64,000 bases of DNA from an uncultured Desulfobulbus sp. (GTDB lineage: Bacteria; Desulfobacterota; Desulfobulbia; Desulfobulbales; Desulfobulbaceae), in the NCBI RefSeq assembly GCF_963665445.1, contig NZ_OY762276.1, positions 3,466,601-3,530,600 on the forward strand, given 5' to 3'. Positions 54,927 through 63,408 of the stretch are shown one piece after another. A program made the translations under genes and the position numbers. Each line of letters begins with the position of its first letter. Within the stretch, counting starts at the first letter, position 1. The notes beneath the pieces were generated by a model. That model searched no databases. It worked only from the letters and a program-made list of their open reading frames with translations, and was not told the DNA's origin.

Positions 54927-55222
54927 ATGCACACACTCAAAGATGATGGCTTCGTGAAAAGTCAAAAACCTGAATGTCACGCATCGTGAAATCAGCAACT
55001 TGCGAAGCTCGAAACGTCGTTCTCGGGCCTTTTTACGAGAACGACAAAGATGGGAAAACAGCGCGACAACTCTTGGTTGAACAGCCGAGTCTGCTTGAGC
55101 AACAGATGCAGGCGATCGCCAATGACGTTCATGCCGGTAATATTGAGGCCCTGCAGGTGTACGGGAAATTTCTTGCGGAAAAATTTGGCAAAAGCAGTGA
55201 GCTGAGCCTGGAGAAGACTTGA
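54927..55222 (+). pseudogene. Small gene split by a MITE-like repeat
   Basis: ATG 54927 reads MHTLKD and is then interrupted by repeat copy E. Removing 107 bp (the element plus one copy of CAAAGATG) joins it in frame to GKTARQLLVEQP and on through QVYGKFLAEKFGKS to a stop at 55222, giving a 62-residue protein. In the present sequence the 5' part stops inside the repeat. The 3' part can only be read with codons supplied by the repeat. The 3' end abuts inverted copy G and may also be altered. Function unknown. Confidence 0.6.
54946..55044 (+). repeat. MITE-like repeat, copy E, with 8-bp target duplication
   Basis: Starts ATGGCTTCGTGAAAAGTC and ends CCTTTTTACGAGAACGA, 99 bp. The flanks are identical, CAAAGATG at 54938-54945 and 55045-55052. 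It splits the small gene described at 54927. Confidence 0.9.
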
Positions 55223-55300
55223 AAACGACGTTTCGAGCTTCGCAACAGACTGATTTTATCCTATGGGATATTCAATTTTCTGGCTTTTAGCGAGGCCATC
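55211..55300 (-). repeat. MITE-like repeat, copy G, degenerate and inverted
   Basis: Reverse complement begins GATGGCCTCGCTAAAAGCC and keeps TTGCGAAGCTCGAAACGTCG, but the right-end hairpin is lost. With copy E it flanks the 3' part of the broken small gene in inverted orientation. Confidence 0.65.
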
Positions 55301-55408
55301 AACATAGAGCTCTCAGCACCTTGACCATGGAGCTCATCGCTGCTTTTTGTGGGGGAGAGGGAAGTTAAGCGGCAGTGCCCGGCGGGTTGGTGAAGGACAC
55401 TGGGCGGA

Positions 55409-55603
55409 TCACCCCGAACAGTTGTGATTGATCACTTGCCCAGTGTATTCACGGCCGGCAAGAACAGCGCCAAAGCCGGGAATTGCGGCCAGGGTACCGG
55501 GCTGAGCTGCCGCCAAATCCTCTGCTGTACTGTAGCCATGTTCGGTCAGTGCATGAGCGGTTTTGGGGCCGATTCCTTTTATCTCAGTGATGGGAATTGC
55601 CAT
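55409..55603 (-). CDS. Small helix-hairpin-helix protein
   Basis: A 64-residue protein. MAIPITEIKGIGPKTAHALTEHG is a helix-hairpin-helix with the GIG turn, and AAQPGTLAAIPGFGAVLAG is a second one with PGFG, as in pairs of (HhH)2 DNA-binding modules. GGGAGGT lies 6 bases before ATG 55603, which rules out the longer upstream frame. It probably binds DNA backbone non-specifically. Monocistronic in an otherwise empty, repeat-rich stretch. Confidence 0.8.
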   Translation of the reverse strand: MAIPITEIKGIGPKTAHALTEHGYSTAEDLAAAQPGTLAAIPGFGAVLAGREYTGQVINHNCSG

Positions 55604-56265
55604 GGAATACCTCCCAGGGGTACATGGTTGTTTTTTCTTGAAAAACACTGTCGCTCTACATCGACGAGATCGAAAACAGGGCGACAGCTCGGTGGTTGCC
55701 GAGGATATGTAGCCCCTTACGAAAAGAGTCCTCAAAAGAATGGCTTTCACGTCGGCGTCAGTGATTCCACAAGGAGCATACGTAGCTTTTTATAACCGAT
55801 GTTGCGAGATTTTCTGCTTCCCTCTCCGATCGGGCCTACGGTTTCACCACGCTTCTGCCCCGTAAAGACCACTGCATGAGTGCGCCCTGTTCATTTTGCC
55901 CTTTTCCGCTCCATGCTGAGCCTCTCGATGCACATTCAGCGGAGGAGAAATCCCGTAACGGCTCATCTCAATTTTGGGCACCTCCACTCTTCTCGTTTCC
56001 CCCCCTGGCTCGCCCCGTATGTCGACCAATTTTTTCGTGCTCAATTTTGCTGAGGATTGATGTCGGTGCTGCTTTGTAGTCTGCCAATAATTCGGAGACG
56101 TTGGAAGTTATTTTATTTAGTTGTTTAAGGGAGTGAACAGTGATAAAAAAATTATTTTTTTAGGGGCCACTCTCCCCCCCATCTGCCCTGCGAGGCAAGT
56201 CTTTGTCTTTGCGGCCTGGGTCAAGATTTGAGCTACCTTTCCCTGGTCCAATGCTCTGCAAGACG
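55604..56265. other. Intergenic stretch, no gene recognised
   Basis: About 660 bp. Frames on both strands up to 123 codons have no domain and look compositionally random. AT-rich from 56090 to 56165, with a run of A and T near 56140. Confidence 0.4.
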
Positions 56266-56364
56266 ATGGCTTTGTAAAATCTCAAAAACCTGAAAATCAG
56301 GACGTGTGAAGTCCGTGTGTTGCGAAGCTTGAAACGTCGTTTCCGCGGTTTTTTACGACAACGG
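56266..56364 (+). repeat. MITE-like repeat, copy F (degenerate)
   Basis: Starts ATGGCTTTGTAAAATCTC, holds TTGCGAAGCTTGAAACGTCG and ends TTTTTTACGACAACGG, 99 bp. Flanks CAAGACG and CAGATAG are only partly alike, so the copy is old. Confidence 0.75.
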
Positions 56365-56531
56365 CAGATAGAGCAACGTGTACTTTGCCAGGAGACTGTA
56401 TTGACTCTGCACTGCGGTCGAATCTTACACTTCCCAAGAATAACTTCAACAGTGTGGAAAAAATTCACTGCAGATTCTCAAGGAATCATTTCATACTAGA
56501 AATATTTTTATTGATATTGCTTTAGGATGGT

Positions 56532-57338
56532 ATGGCTAGGATACTTGCAATAGGTGACATACACGGATGTTATTCCGCCGTGCAGACACTTTGTGCTCTG
56601 TTAGATGTGCGTCCTGAGGATACGCTCGTGACTTTGGGGGATTACACTGGTAAGGGACCCGATAGTCGCAAGGTCATCGATTGGCTCATTCAAACACAAC
56701 ACCGCTGTAACCTCGTTACGATTTGCGGCAACAATGACCTGTTGATGAAAAATGCGAGAAAAAGCAAAAAACACCTTCAGCGATGGTTAAATGCCGGTGG
56801 GCAGGAGACCTTGCGATCCTATACTCCCAGAAACAGGAAGAAAGTATCGATCGATGATATACCGCACGATCATTGGCAATTTCTCGATCGTTTCCTCCAA
56901 CCTATCTTTATCACTCCAAGTCATTTCTTCGTCCATGCAAATGTTGCCCCAGGTGTCGCCCTAGAGGAACAACCGGATTCCTATTTATTTTGGAAAAAAT
57001 TCAAACGGCCAGTGTACCATTATTCAGGCAAGACCATGGTTTGTGGGCATACCTCGCAAAAAACAGGCCTACCCGATGTCTGCGGTCGGGCTATATGTAT
57101 CGACACCAAAGCTTTTCATGAAAAAGGATGGTTATCCTGCCTGGATGTGGAAAACAATATCGTCTATCAGGCAAGCCAAAGAGGTAAAACCCGTCAATTC
57201 CGACTCAGCGGCATAGAAGATTTACTCGAGGCAAGTCAGGTTAATGTTCCTGTGCAACACAAACCGATCAAAATAGAACCCCAGCTGCTTTCTGCGGAGA
57301 TTTCCCAGGAATTGCACAGAAGCAGTAAAGGGTTATAG
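56532..57338 (+). CDS. PPP-family metallophosphoesterase with altered catalytic motifs
   Basis: A 268-residue protein. ILAIGDIHGCYSA keeps the GDxHG metal motif. The second motif, normally GDxVDRG, reads GDYTGKGPDS, and the third, normally GNHE, reads GNND. The metal-binding Asp and Asn remain, but the Asp-His pair that supplies the general acid in PP1/PrpA enzymes is changed on both sides, and the substrate Arg is Lys. HANVAPG and CGHTSQKTGLPDVCG supply the remaining metal His residues. It may be a variant phosphatase or phosphodiesterase, or a binding protein. The ribosome site is weak (AGGAT). Confidence 0.82.
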   Translation: MARILAIGDIHGCYSAVQTLCALLDVRPEDTLVTLGDYTGKGPDSRKVIDWLIQTQHRCNLVTICGNNDLLMKNARKSKKHLQRWLNAGGQETLRSYTPRNRKKVSIDDIPHDHWQFLDRFLQPIFITPSHFFVHANVAPGVALEEQPDSYLFWKKFKRPVYHYSGKTMVCGHTSQKTGLPDVCGRAICIDTKAFHEKGWLSCLDVENNIVYQASQRGKTRQFRLSGIEDLLEASQVNVPVQHKPIKIEPQLLSAEISQELHRSSKGL

Positions 57339-57342
57339 GAGA

Positions 57343-57359
57343 GGGGCCCCAAAGGCCCC
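57343..57359 (+). terminator. GC hairpin after the phosphoesterase gene
   Basis: GGGGCC and GGCCCC form a 6-bp stem around CCAAA, 4 bp after the stop codon. No T run follows, so this is a possible transcript-end or stability hairpin only. Confidence 0.4.
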
Positions 57360-57454
57360 AAGATTCAGGTTTCTGCGTGGGGGGTCAAATGCGCGCTATC
57401 GCCTGACAGGCGAGACACGGCGACCGAGGGGGTTTGAAAGGATTTTTGCGGGAA

Positions 57455-57691
57455 TCAGATGTACTGCCAGACTTTGCCGATTGTTGTTTCCATAACGGCA
57501 ACGGCGCAAAGATCGCTGTAAGCGATTTCGACAAGCTCCGCCCGAAGCCTCCCCTCCTCCTGCCCTTTGTTGAAGGCCTCCATTACCGCAATGGCGTCAC
57601 TGTGGGTGCGTGACTGTGGAGAACTGCCGTCATGCGTCCGGGGATGGTAGCCCATGTATATGGTTTTGACCTTTTCCGGTTCTCTGTTCAT
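57455..57691 (-). CDS. Small protein of unknown function
   Basis: A 78-residue protein: MNREPEKVKTIYMGYHPRTHDG, then SDAIAVMEAFNKGQEEGRLRAELVEIAYSDLCAV. No domain recognised. GAGGATAGGAA directly precedes ATG 57691, a good ribosome site, and codon use is normal, so translation is plausible. Its neighbours in the same direction are the lytic transglycosylase and cytochrome genes. Confidence 0.55.
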   Translation of the reverse strand: MNREPEKVKTIYMGYHPRTHDGSSPQSRTHSDAIAVMEAFNKGQEEGRLRAELVEIAYSDLCAVAVMETTIGKVWQYI

Positions 57692-57852
57692 TTCCTATCC
57701 TCGTTGGTTTGTGGTTGTTCTGTGCTCGATCCTGGGGCCGGTGTCTTGCGAGGCCATCACAACTTATACACTAACTGCGACATTTGGTTAAGTCCGATGG
57801 TCTTCTCGGTGTGGCTCCAAACCACAATATACAGAATTCCGAAAAGCCATTT

Positions 57853-58503
57853 TCACCCCTTTGGCATAAAGAGACGTTGTTTGTGAAAGGCAAGCAGGTA
57901 GCCATTGATCTTGCCGATCAAATCGAGGGTCTCTGGATATTTTGGCGGTTTGCCGTTTGTGATCGAGCCTTGCCCGGCATTCCAGGCGGAGACGACCAGA
58001 TCGAGTCTGCCGTCGTAGGCATGGTTGTATTTGGCAATCAGAGAGCAAGTGAGCAAAATATTGATGGCCGGATCGAAGAGGTCAATAGGCTGCAATGTCT
58101 GCAATCTTTCCCTGGAGACATAGCGAACCTCGATCCCTTTGGCAAGAAATTCTTGGGCTGCCTGTTTTGCCGTCGAATAGAGCAGTTGGCACAGGCCTAA
58201 AGCTTCTTTTTCGGAGACCGCAAATTGATCTCCGCCGGACTCCGCCAGCATTAAAGCGCGGATAAAATCAGGATTAACCGTGTATCCACGTCGTACATAG
58301 CTGAGCGAACTGAAATACTTGATGAGATATTCATGATTTTTCACTCGTTCCCTTTGATGGCTCGAAAGCTCGACATCACCATATTTTTTCAAATACAGCT
58401 CTATGGAGTTTCCGTGACCGGGTACCGGGAGCAGAGTAATTCCCAAAGCAAACAGCAGGTTCCTCCACACCGATGGCAACCGTATGAAATCCGTCAATTC
58501 CAT
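57853..58503 (-). CDS. Exported lytic transglycosylase (SLT domain)
   Basis: A 216-residue protein with an N-terminal signal sequence (LLFALGITLLPVPGHG). IRALMLAESGGDQFAVSEKEALGLCQLL holds catalytic E88 and the family GLMQ-like motif with Cys in place of Met. LFDPAINILLTCSLIAKY and LVVSAWNAGQGSI complete the goose-lysozyme-like fold. It would cleave the glycan strand of peptidoglycan non-hydrolytically. GAGAGGGG precedes ATG 58503. The window also holds an amidase and a penicillin-binding-like enzyme, but they are not linked to it. Confidence 0.88.
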   Translation of the reverse strand: MELTDFIRLPSVWRNLLFALGITLLPVPGHGNSIELYLKKYGDVELSSHQRERVKNHEYLIKYFSSLSYVRRGYTVNPDFIRALMLAESGGDQFAVSEKEALGLCQLLYSTAKQAAQEFLAKGIEVRYVSRERLQTLQPIDLFDPAINILLTCSLIAKYNHAYDGRLDLVVSAWNAGQGSITNGKPPKYPETLDLIGKINGYLLAFHKQRLFMPKG

Positions 58504-58738
58504 TGTTCATCCCCTCTCAATGCCATTCCCACCGATCCCACCAAGGGTTCAGCCTCCATGATCTTTGCAACGGTAGATTTCCGCAACCAATAGCCGGGCA
58601 TAGCCCTCAACAAATTATGCCGGAGCGACGTCTTGTAAGCAGACGGTCCCCTCCGACAGCATAACAGTCGTTCATTGACAGCCGCCGGCTTCCTTGTTTC
58701 TCGAATGTTTCGCGAGGTGGGAACGTGAGGGGGATATG

Positions 58739-59092
58739 TTACTTCTTTTTGCCCCCCTGACTGATCCATTCCTTCAGTATTGCCAATTCCCCTGGTGTCA
58801 TTGGAGCCAACAGGGGATGCCCCTTCTTCATCTTGACATAGAGCACACTTGATTCGGCCCGACCAGGTTGGATGTATTTATGCAATTGTTTGTAAGAGTC
58901 GTCCCGGGTCATATCGAAACTTGCCCGGCCTCCAAAATGGCACTTCAGACATTTTTCATTGATTACGGGCTGAATTTCTTGGGAAAAGCTCACTTCCTCC
59001 CTCCCATGGGCCGAAAGGATCGAGCCCAGGAACACCAGCAGCGATATCGCACACACCCTGCATCTCTTTCGTTTTGACATGAATTCGCGCAT
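58739..59092 (-). CDS. Small exported c-type cytochrome-like protein
   Basis: A 117-residue protein. The hydrophobic segment CAISLLVFLGSILSAHG looks like a signal peptide. One heme c site, KCLKCHFGG, follows VSFSQEIQPVINE, the pattern of planctomycete-type cytochrome C domains. LLAPMTPGELAILKEWISQGG near the end matches their C-terminal helix, with a possible axial Met. It probably transfers electrons in the periplasm. ATG 59092 is used so that it does not overlap the preceding gene; ATG 59080 is an alternative. Confidence 0.8.
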   Translation of the reverse strand: MREFMSKRKRCRVCAISLLVFLGSILSAHGREEVSFSQEIQPVINEKCLKCHFGGRASFDMTRDDSYKQLHKYIQPGRAESSVLYVKMKKGHPLLAPMTPGELAILKEWISQGGKKK

Positions 59093-59105
59093 TGCGGGGC
59101 CGGTA

Positions 59106-60278
59106 TCAGAAATTGCAGAATTGTGACCGCTCGACAGCCTTGATTGCAATGCATTCGATCTCCACCAGCCAGCCCGGCCTGCAGACCGGTGCGAGGACGA
59201 TCACCTTGGGTACGGTGCAAAACCGCTCTTGAAAAAACAGCTCCAGCACCGGCGCATCGGAGAGATCCCGCAGATAGACGATCATCTGGGCGATATCCTC
59301 AAGCGTCGCGCCACCGTCATCGAGCAGGGCGCCGATGTTCTCGAAGACCCGCTCCAACTGGCGGGAGACGTTCTGCTGATGGATAATCTCACCTTTGCTG
59401 TTGATACTCGCGGTGCCGGAGATATACAGATGCCTGCGGTCGCCGAAGTCGACGCTCGTCCCCCGTTCAAAGGTGACCCCGTATTCATGGGTCGGGTTCA
59501 GGTGGCTCAAAGCCTGAAGATACCTGACCTGCTCATGCTTCACCCTGGCAATCGCGTAGGCGTCCATGATCACCGAGACATTGGGATCGGCATGTCGGCC
59601 TTCGATACCGGTGCTGGCGATATAATGGGTATCCCTGGTCATCCCCAGGGTCTCGAACAACTCCCGCCGCGAACGCACCACGCCATGGTAATTGTAATCG
59701 ATATCCTTGACGAACAGCCAGGTCCGGATGCAGTTATCCGTGAGGGTGCAGCCCTGTTCACGCAACGTCCCGTTCCATTGGGCAAAAACCGCTGCGGTCT
59801 GAGCGTAGGAGTCGCCTGCGGTTTCCTCGGCCATCATCTGCGAACGCCAGATGTGGGCATGGGATTCGCGCTTCACCACGAGCTGGTTCTCGGACCGCTC
59901 GACAAGTGGCTGACGCACACCGTCGTCCCTGATGGCATACAGCCACAGGGCGAGTTTGTTTCCGGTCAGCGGCGGTTGCTGCACAATGGAAAACAGGCAA
60001 TTTTCCAACTCTTTCCGACAATACAGTGCCAGTGTTTCGAGATGATCTTCCTGATTCATGAAATCACTGACAAACAGCCGGGCGAAAACGGCGCAACCCG
60101 AGGGGATGCCCTGTTCCTGAAAAAAGCTCGATGTCGCCGCGAACACGGCCTCCAGCTCGCGTTCGAAACGATCCGGACTGCAGGTCCGTGCAGTCAGGTG
60201 AATTTCGGTGGTGTGGAGCCTCTGCAGGAGGGAGGCATCGATCTGTACGTTGTTGATTCTGGTATTGAGATACTTCAT
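59106..60278 (-). CDS. RidA/YjgF-domain protein with long N-terminal extension
   Basis: A 390-residue protein. The C-terminal half has RidA-type segments: VDFGDRRHLYISGTASINSKGEI, VFENIGALLDDGGATLEDIAQMIVYLRD and PVCRPGWLVEIECIAI, with the Arg and Glu of the RidA cavity. The N-terminal about 200 residues contain another weaker YjgF-like pattern. This two-part layout resembles chorismatase/FkbO-type and RidA-like proteins rather than 130-residue RidA. Activity could be imine hydrolysis or chorismate processing; the sequence does not decide. ATG 60278 has AGAGGA upstream. It lies 13 bp before the cytochrome start. Confidence 0.75.
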   Translation of the reverse strand: MKYLNTRINNVQIDASLLQRLHTTEIHLTARTCSPDRFERELEAVFAATSSFFQEQGIPSGCAVFARLFVSDFMNQEDHLETLALYCRKELENCLFSIVQQPPLTGNKLALWLYAIRDDGVRQPLVERSENQLVVKRESHAHIWRSQMMAEETAGDSYAQTAAVFAQWNGTLREQGCTLTDNCIRTWLFVKDIDYNYHGVVRSRRELFETLGMTRDTHYIASTGIEGRHADPNVSVIMDAYAIARVKHEQVRYLQALSHLNPTHEYGVTFERGTSVDFGDRRHLYISGTASINSKGEIIHQQNVSRQLERVFENIGALLDDGGATLEDIAQMIVYLRDLSDAPVLELFFQERFCTVPKVIVLAPVCRPGWLVEIECIAIKAVERSQFCNF

Positions 60279-60545
60279 GCGACCGGTCCTCTGAAATGAG
60301 TCGACGGATGCTCCCCGGATCTTGCACCCGGCCCGCAACCGTGGGGACGAAATATGCCGATGCCGACGCCTCTGCGAAACCTGGTTATTTGCCCACAATG
60401 TAGGGCTACATGTTGACGAAAAACGCGGCAGTTTGAACTATAGCCGGTCATAATTTTTTTTCTGTGACCTACATCACAGTATCGGCAGATTTACCCATTG
60501 GGCGAAAAATTCCACGGCGTCGCGTGCCCTTCATAGAGAAAAAGA

Positions 60546-60568
60546 CGGCATCGAAGGGGTCGATGCCG
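60546..60568 (-). terminator. Distal terminator of the leftward cluster
   Basis: CGGCATCGA and TCGATGCCG form a 9-bp stem around AGGGG. On the minus strand TCTTTTTCTC follows. It backs up the stronger hairpin at 60631-60672. Confidence 0.75.
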
Positions 60569-60630
60569 CTCCAGACTCGCCTCCACTTCATGTCATGCAC
60601 CACCGGTTGCACGGGGGGCTCGACAGAGGG

Positions 60631-60672
60631 AAAAAAACGCGGCGCGCCCAACCGAAGCAGCGGTTAGGCGCG
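60631..60672 (-). terminator. Rho-independent terminator of the FTR1-region cluster
   Basis: CGCGCCCAACCG and CGGTTAGGCGCG make a 12-bp stem with one mismatch around AAGCAG. Read leftward it is followed within 5 bases by TTTTTTT. It lies 51 bp after the last gene of the cluster. Confidence 0.85.
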
Positions 60673-60722
60673 AAGAAAGGGCCGGTGGCGAACATGAGCC
60701 ACTTCTGCCGGACTCTCGGGTC

Positions 60723-61271
60723 TCAACTCTCGCCGGCCTGCTCCGCAACCACAGGTTTTTCATCGCCAATCAACGCGGCCAGGCTGTGGCGGACGGCGGC
60801 AAGATCCACCCCACCGCTGTCGATTTCAGCAAGCAGGCATTTCAAATCCTCACGCAAGCGCATCTGGGGCTGGGCACAGCGCATCCTATCCAGGCATCGG
60901 TTGAGTGGCTCGGCAAGTTGCGGGTAATAGTCGTTTTTTCGGAAGGCCACATCCTGCGGTGGGAAATCGCCCTGGAGCGCATTTTCCAGGACCTGGTGCA
61001 GCTTTTTCATCATGCCGGCAACGATCCGGCTGCGATGCAGGCTGAAAAGGATGCTGAGGACCGTCACCACTATCCCGGCACCGCTAATATAAAGCACGAT
61101 ACGGCGGTTGTGATGCACCGCCACCGACCCGTCCCAGGCCATGAGGTAAAACCAGGACAGCAGTCCGGCCACCAGCAGGGTCACCAGAATGTTGGCCACC
61201 ACCACCACCGCCATCTGCACCACCTGATAGCGGGGATCGACCAGCAGTTTGCGCGAGTACCGCTTGCTCAT
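60723..61271 (-). CDS. Two-helix membrane protein with HAMP-like linker, unknown function
   Basis: A 182-residue protein. Two hydrophobic helices (about 19-43 and 58-79) flank a short loop. They are followed by HRSRIVAGMMKKLHQVLENALQGDF, which has HAMP-like spacing and heptads. The rest is soluble and helical, with no kinase or methyl-accepting domain. It overlaps the preceding gene by four bases (ATGA), and the two are surely co-expressed. It may be a remnant or minimal signalling protein. Confidence 0.7.
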   Translation of the reverse strand: MSKRYSRKLLVDPRYQVVQMAVVVVANILVTLLVAGLLSWFYLMAWDGSVAVHHNRRIVLYISGAGIVVTVLSILFSLHRSRIVAGMMKKLHQVLENALQGDFPPQDVAFRKNDYYPQLAEPLNRCLDRMRCAQPQMRLREDLKCLLAEIDSGGVDLAAVRHSLAALIGDEKPVVAEQAGES

Positions 61272-61636
61272 AGGATCGCCTCGACCACAGCGGCATAGCG
61301 TTTGGTCAGCTCGATCCCCTCCTTCCGCTGGAAAATGGAGGCATACCGCTCCCTCTCAGGCCCCTCGACCCGGGCATCGTTCCAGGTCAGATAGGGTTTC
61401 CCCTGGCGGCTGACCACCCCGTAACCGCTGATGGCAATGGTGTTGACATCCAGCCCGCGGCTGATCTCGAGCACCATATTCTTTTCCGCCCGGTCAAGGT
61501 GGAGGTCGGTCAGCTCGCCGAAATCGGCCCCCACCATGGCAGCCACCTTACGGTTGAGCAAAAAGAGGATCGCCCCTTTACCGCTCAGATAACGGTTTTT
61601 CAATTTTTTCAGTCGCTTGAATTCTATTCTCATCAT
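61268..61636 (-). CDS. Conserved-looking small cytosolic protein, unknown function
   Basis: A 122-residue protein: MMRIEFKRLKKLKNRY, then AILFLLNRKVAAMVGADFGELTDLHLDRAEKNMVLEI and GYGVVSRQGKPYLTWNDARVEGPERERYA. I do not recognise a domain. The beta-rich core and absence of export signals suggest a soluble partner of the membrane protein encoded 4 bp overlapping downstream. GGTGGAG precedes ATG 61636. Confidence 0.68.
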   Translation of the reverse strand: MMRIEFKRLKKLKNRYLSGKGAILFLLNRKVAAMVGADFGELTDLHLDRAEKNMVLEISRGLDVNTIAISGYGVVSRQGKPYLTWNDARVEGPERERYASIFQRKEGIELTKRYAAVVEAIL

Positions 61637-61708
61637 ATCTCCACCTGTATCCCCTCGCTCTCCCCCGGTTGCCGGCCAGGCATCTCCGGGGAAGGGAGGG
61701 GGCATCGT

Positions 61709-62086
61709 TTACGGCCCGCTGATCGTCATATCGTCATCGGTGCCGGCCTCCCCGTCCGGACCGACACTGCGCAGCTCATATCGCCTGCCGTCCACGGTAT
61801 AGACATAGGGAGAGCCCCAGTGATCCTCGGCCAGTTCCTTGACGTTGTTTTCCTTGAAGGTGGCTGCCATCCAGTCGGCGAAATTTTCCTCGGAGGGGAG
61901 CCTTCGGTCCATGATCCAGGCGGCATCGAGCATCACCGAGATGGACTTCAGATCTCCGGCGGTGCTGACGCGCTGGGCCTCGGCCACGCTCTCCTGGTAA
62001 ATCCCCTTCAGCTGCTCCGGAACATCCATATAGACCGCCGAAACACTGGCGATCACCGTCAACATGCCCACAGTCGCCGCGTTCAT
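61709..62086 (-). CDS. GspG-like pseudopilin-related protein
   Basis: A 125-residue protein. The C-terminal ELAEDHWGSPYVYTVDGRRYELRSVGPDGEAGTDDD is the calcium-binding tail typical of type II secretion major pseudopilins (GspG). The N-terminus, MNAATVGMLTVIASVSAVYMDVPEQ, is hydrophobic but has no prepilin peptidase site (G followed by FTLIE). It may therefore be a signal-anchored relative rather than an assembled pilin. No other secretion genes are next to it. Confidence 0.75.
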   Translation of the reverse strand: MNAATVGMLTVIASVSAVYMDVPEQLKGIYQESVAEAQRVSTAGDLKSISVMLDAAWIMDRRLPSEENFADWMAATFKENNVKELAEDHWGSPYVYTVDGRRYELRSVGPDGEAGTDDDMTISGP

Positions 62087-62156
62087 TTCCGCTCACCCCA
62101 GAGCCTCGTTTCGGGGGGCCATGCAGAACGGGCGGCCTGGCGCTCGACACCGCCGC

Positions 62157-63401
62157 TCATTGGGCGGATGCGTCCCGGCGTGCAGCCAGATGGGCAGGAT
62201 TGCCCTCTGCCTCCCCTCCCTTTTCCCCCTGCCTGAATTTGAGCAGCATCCATCCCAGGGGCAGCAGCGACACCACCACCGCCTGACAGATCATGGATTC
62301 GAGCGTGGGAAAGACCCCCAGCCAGCTGATCATCGGCCAGCCCTCGAGCTTGGTGGTATGGAGCATGCCCGCCACCTGCAGCTCCAGGATGCCCTGCCCG
62401 GAGAAGACCAGGGCCATCATGTAGAGCAGGATCGCGGTGCCGCCGAAAAAAAGTCCCAGGGGCAGGCGCACCGAGGCCAGCCGCACCAGCAGGTAGACCG
62501 CCACCAGCCCCACCAGGGCCAGCCCCATGCCGGCGGCGATGGCGTTGAATTCGCCCGAGGTCCCGGCCATGAGCGCCTGATAAAAGAGGATGGTCTCCGC
62601 CCCCTCGCGAAACACGGCGAGGAAGGCGACGAATCCCAGGGCAAAGAGGTTGCCCCGGCTCAGGGCCCGGTCCATCTTCTCCTTGATGAAGGCCTGCCAG
62701 CGGTCGGCGTCACGCTTGGCGGTCAGCCAGTAACTGACGTAGATCAGGACCCCGGCGGCAATGAGCATGGTCACGCCCTCGATGGCCTCCTGCTGGGCGC
62801 CGCTGGTCTTGATCAGGGTATTGAGCAGCCAGGCCGCGCCGACACTGGCGCCAAGCGCCCAGCCAACCCCCTGCCAGATGACTCCGACCTTGTCGCCGAA
62901 GCCGGAACGACGCAGATAGGCCACCAGGGCCGCCACCACCAGCATGGCCTCGACGCCCTCGCGAAAGAGGATGGTGAAGGACTGCAGCGCCCTGCCCCAG
63001 AACCCCTGCTCGCCGTCGGCGCGCGCGTACTGTTCCACCGCGTAATCAAGGTCTTTTTGCAGGGTGGCCCAGGTGGACTCGATGGCCCCCTTGGGCTCGC
63101 CCCGCATGGACTGGCTGATGATCAGGCTGAAGCTCGATTCGATCTTGAGCATGAAGGCGTTGTCCTTCAGCCCCAGGGTGAACTCCATGCCGCTCGTCTC
63201 GAATATATCGAAATATATGCGGGAAAACTCATTGCCGGTGAGCACCCCGTTGGCCGGGGCATAGGCGGCTATGGCAGCCCCGCCCCGCTCCTTGATCTGT
63301 GCCACCACCGGCCCGTAGTTCTCGGTGGCCTTGGCCGCGGCAAAGGCGCAACCGCCCCAGAGGCAGAGGATCATCATCAATAACAGCATCCGTTTGTACA
63401 T
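62157..63401 (-). CDS. FTR1-family high-affinity iron permease (EfeU-like) with periplasmic N-terminal domain
   Basis: A 414-residue protein. Signal sequence (LLLMMILCLWGGCAFA), then about 110 periplasmic residues, then seven hydrophobic helices. The two RExxE iron motifs are FREGVEAMLVVAALVAYLRR and FREGAETILFYQAL, both intact. FTR1 proteins import ferric or ferrous iron. Canonical EfeB or EfeO partners are not in the window. It begins 7 bp after a TgpA-like gene on the same strand and may be coupled. Confidence 0.9.
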   Translation of the reverse strand: MYKRMLLLMMILCLWGGCAFAAAKATENYGPVVAQIKERGGAAIAAYAPANGVLTGNEFSRIYFDIFETSGMEFTLGLKDNAFMLKIESSFSLIISQSMRGEPKGAIESTWATLQKDLDYAVEQYARADGEQGFWGRALQSFTILFREGVEAMLVVAALVAYLRRSGFGDKVGVIWQGVGWALGASVGAAWLLNTLIKTSGAQQEAIEGVTMLIAAGVLIYVSYWLTAKRDADRWQAFIKEKMDRALSRGNLFALGFVAFLAVFREGAETILFYQALMAGTSGEFNAIAAGMGLALVGLVAVYLLVRLASVRLPLGLFFGGTAILLYMMALVFSGQGILELQVAGMLHTTKLEGWPMISWLGVFPTLESMICQAVVVSLLPLGWMLLKFRQGEKGGEAEGNPAHLAARRDASAQ

Positions 63402-63408
63402 GGCTTCC

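Noticed and set aside
55844..56079. Overlapping 66-67 codon frames on both strands
   Set aside because: Low-complexity proline/serine content, no ribosome site and no family resemblance.
62064..63383. 439-codon rightward open frame
   Set aside because: It is the antisense shadow of the FTR1 permease, whose RExxE motifs and signal peptide are clear. The shadow is His/Gln/Gly-rich with no domain.
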